A stretch of 6,448 nt of DNA, taken from NCBI GenBank assembly GCA_030624545.1, contig JAUXJX010000125.1, positions 1 to 6,448 on the forward strand, in the 5' to 3' direction. The notes under the pieces are model-generated. The model was not told where the DNA came from, did no database searches, and saw nothing but the letters and a program-made list of their open reading frames with translations. The position numbers were made by a program, and so were the translations under genes. Position 1 is the stretch's first letter; every line of letters starts with the position of its first letter. The DNA comes from Bacteroidota bacterium (GTDB lineage: Bacteria; Zhuqueibacterota; JdFR-76; DREG01). Of this stretch, positions 6,134 to 6,448 are shown piece after piece.

Positions 6134-6448
6134 ATGTTTGACATTAGTGATTACCTGGGACTGCCACTGAACGGTTCCGCCCACGGAGCTGAGTTGGATT
6201 TCATGCTTGGAATGGTGCATTGGCTGATGATCATTCTTTTTGTCATCTGGGCTCCATTTTTCATTTATGTGCTCATCCGATTTCGTGCATCCCGGAATCC
6301 ACAGGCAAGTTATGCCGGCACGAAAAGCCATATCTCCTCTTACCTTGAGGTCGGCGTGATTGTGGCGGAAGCAGTCCTGCTGATCGGATTTGCCATTCCC
6401 ATCTGGGCACAACTCAAAGTGGATGATTCCGTTTCAGAAAAGGATGCC
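6134..6448 (+). CDS. ctaC: Cytochrome c oxidase subunit II, N-terminal part (cut by window end)
   Basis: The open frame runs from ATG 6134 to the window edge (105 codons, no stop). The ribosome site AAAAGGAG (6116-6123) lies 10 nt upstream. The product starts with a short tail without an obvious cleavable signal. Membrane helix 1 (about 24-48) ends in RFRASRNPQASYAG and helix 2 (about 71-92) reads YLEVGVIVAEAVLLIGFAIP. A hydrophilic stretch beginning at KVDD follows. This is the hairpin that anchors subunit II, with the periplasmic CuA domain expected beyond the window, so the CuA ligands cannot be checked. Glu72 aligns with the glutamate at the K-channel mouth of subunit II (Glu62 in bovine), and a second acid, Glu79, lies one turn further on. 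The gene comes after subunits I, III and IV, which differs from the common order with ctaC first. Confidence 0.88.
   Translation, partial: MFDISDYLGLPLNGSAHGAELDFMLGMVHWLMIILFVIWAPFFIYVLIRFRASRNPQASYAGTKSHISSYLEVGVIVAEAVLLIGFAIPIWAQLKVDDSVSEKDA

Overview
The window reads as the chromosome of a Gram-negative, aerobically respiring bacterium with moderate GC content. The lipoprotein signal, the A-type haem-copper oxidase with separate subunits III and IV, and the intergenic repeats of the GTCATYC...ATCTT kind fit groups such as Desulfobacterota, Acidobacteriota or Nitrospirota. The lineage cannot be fixed from this sequence alone, and that placement is an inference.

Left part (1-1469, minus strand). 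Three small genes of unknown function lie here: a two-helix membrane protein (140-412), a five-helix membrane protein (560-1090) and a soluble protein (1107-1469). The last two are closely spaced and probably co-transcribed. They are set among repeat elements: one at 1-90, one at 448-519 (a 23-nt inverted repeat with a single mismatch), a triple decamer at 531-560 and a half-element near 1506-1564. This looks like ordinary accessory or intergenic-rich DNA.

Divergent spacer (1470-1865). It holds repeat remnants and an AT-rich stretch. A good sigma-70-like promoter, TTGACA-17 nt-TACCAT (1779-1807), drives the plus-strand cluster.

Right part (1866-6448, plus strand). This is an A-type cytochrome c oxidase cluster. 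It begins with a predicted lipoprotein that has a cupredoxin-like copper site and a carboxypeptidase-regulatory-like domain. An intrinsic terminator follows, then ctaD (subunit I), ctaE (subunit III), ctaF (subunit IV), a small two-helix protein starting at TTG, a small exported CPxC membrane protein, and the start of ctaC (subunit II), which runs off the window. Together the products would make a membrane oxidase that takes electrons from a periplasmic donor through the CuA site of subunit II and reduces oxygen at the haem-CuB centre of subunit I. The lipoprotein and the CPxC protein are candidates for electron transfer or copper handling.

Points most worth following are these. Subunit I keeps every haem and copper ligand and the D-channel, but has Ile at the canonical K-channel lysine and Ala-Glu in place of Ser-His at the channel entrance. 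A strong terminator stands about 40 nt before ctaD with no evident promoter after it. Subunit II is placed last, behind two small uncharacterised membrane genes. No mobile element, CRISPR array, tRNA or rRNA was seen.
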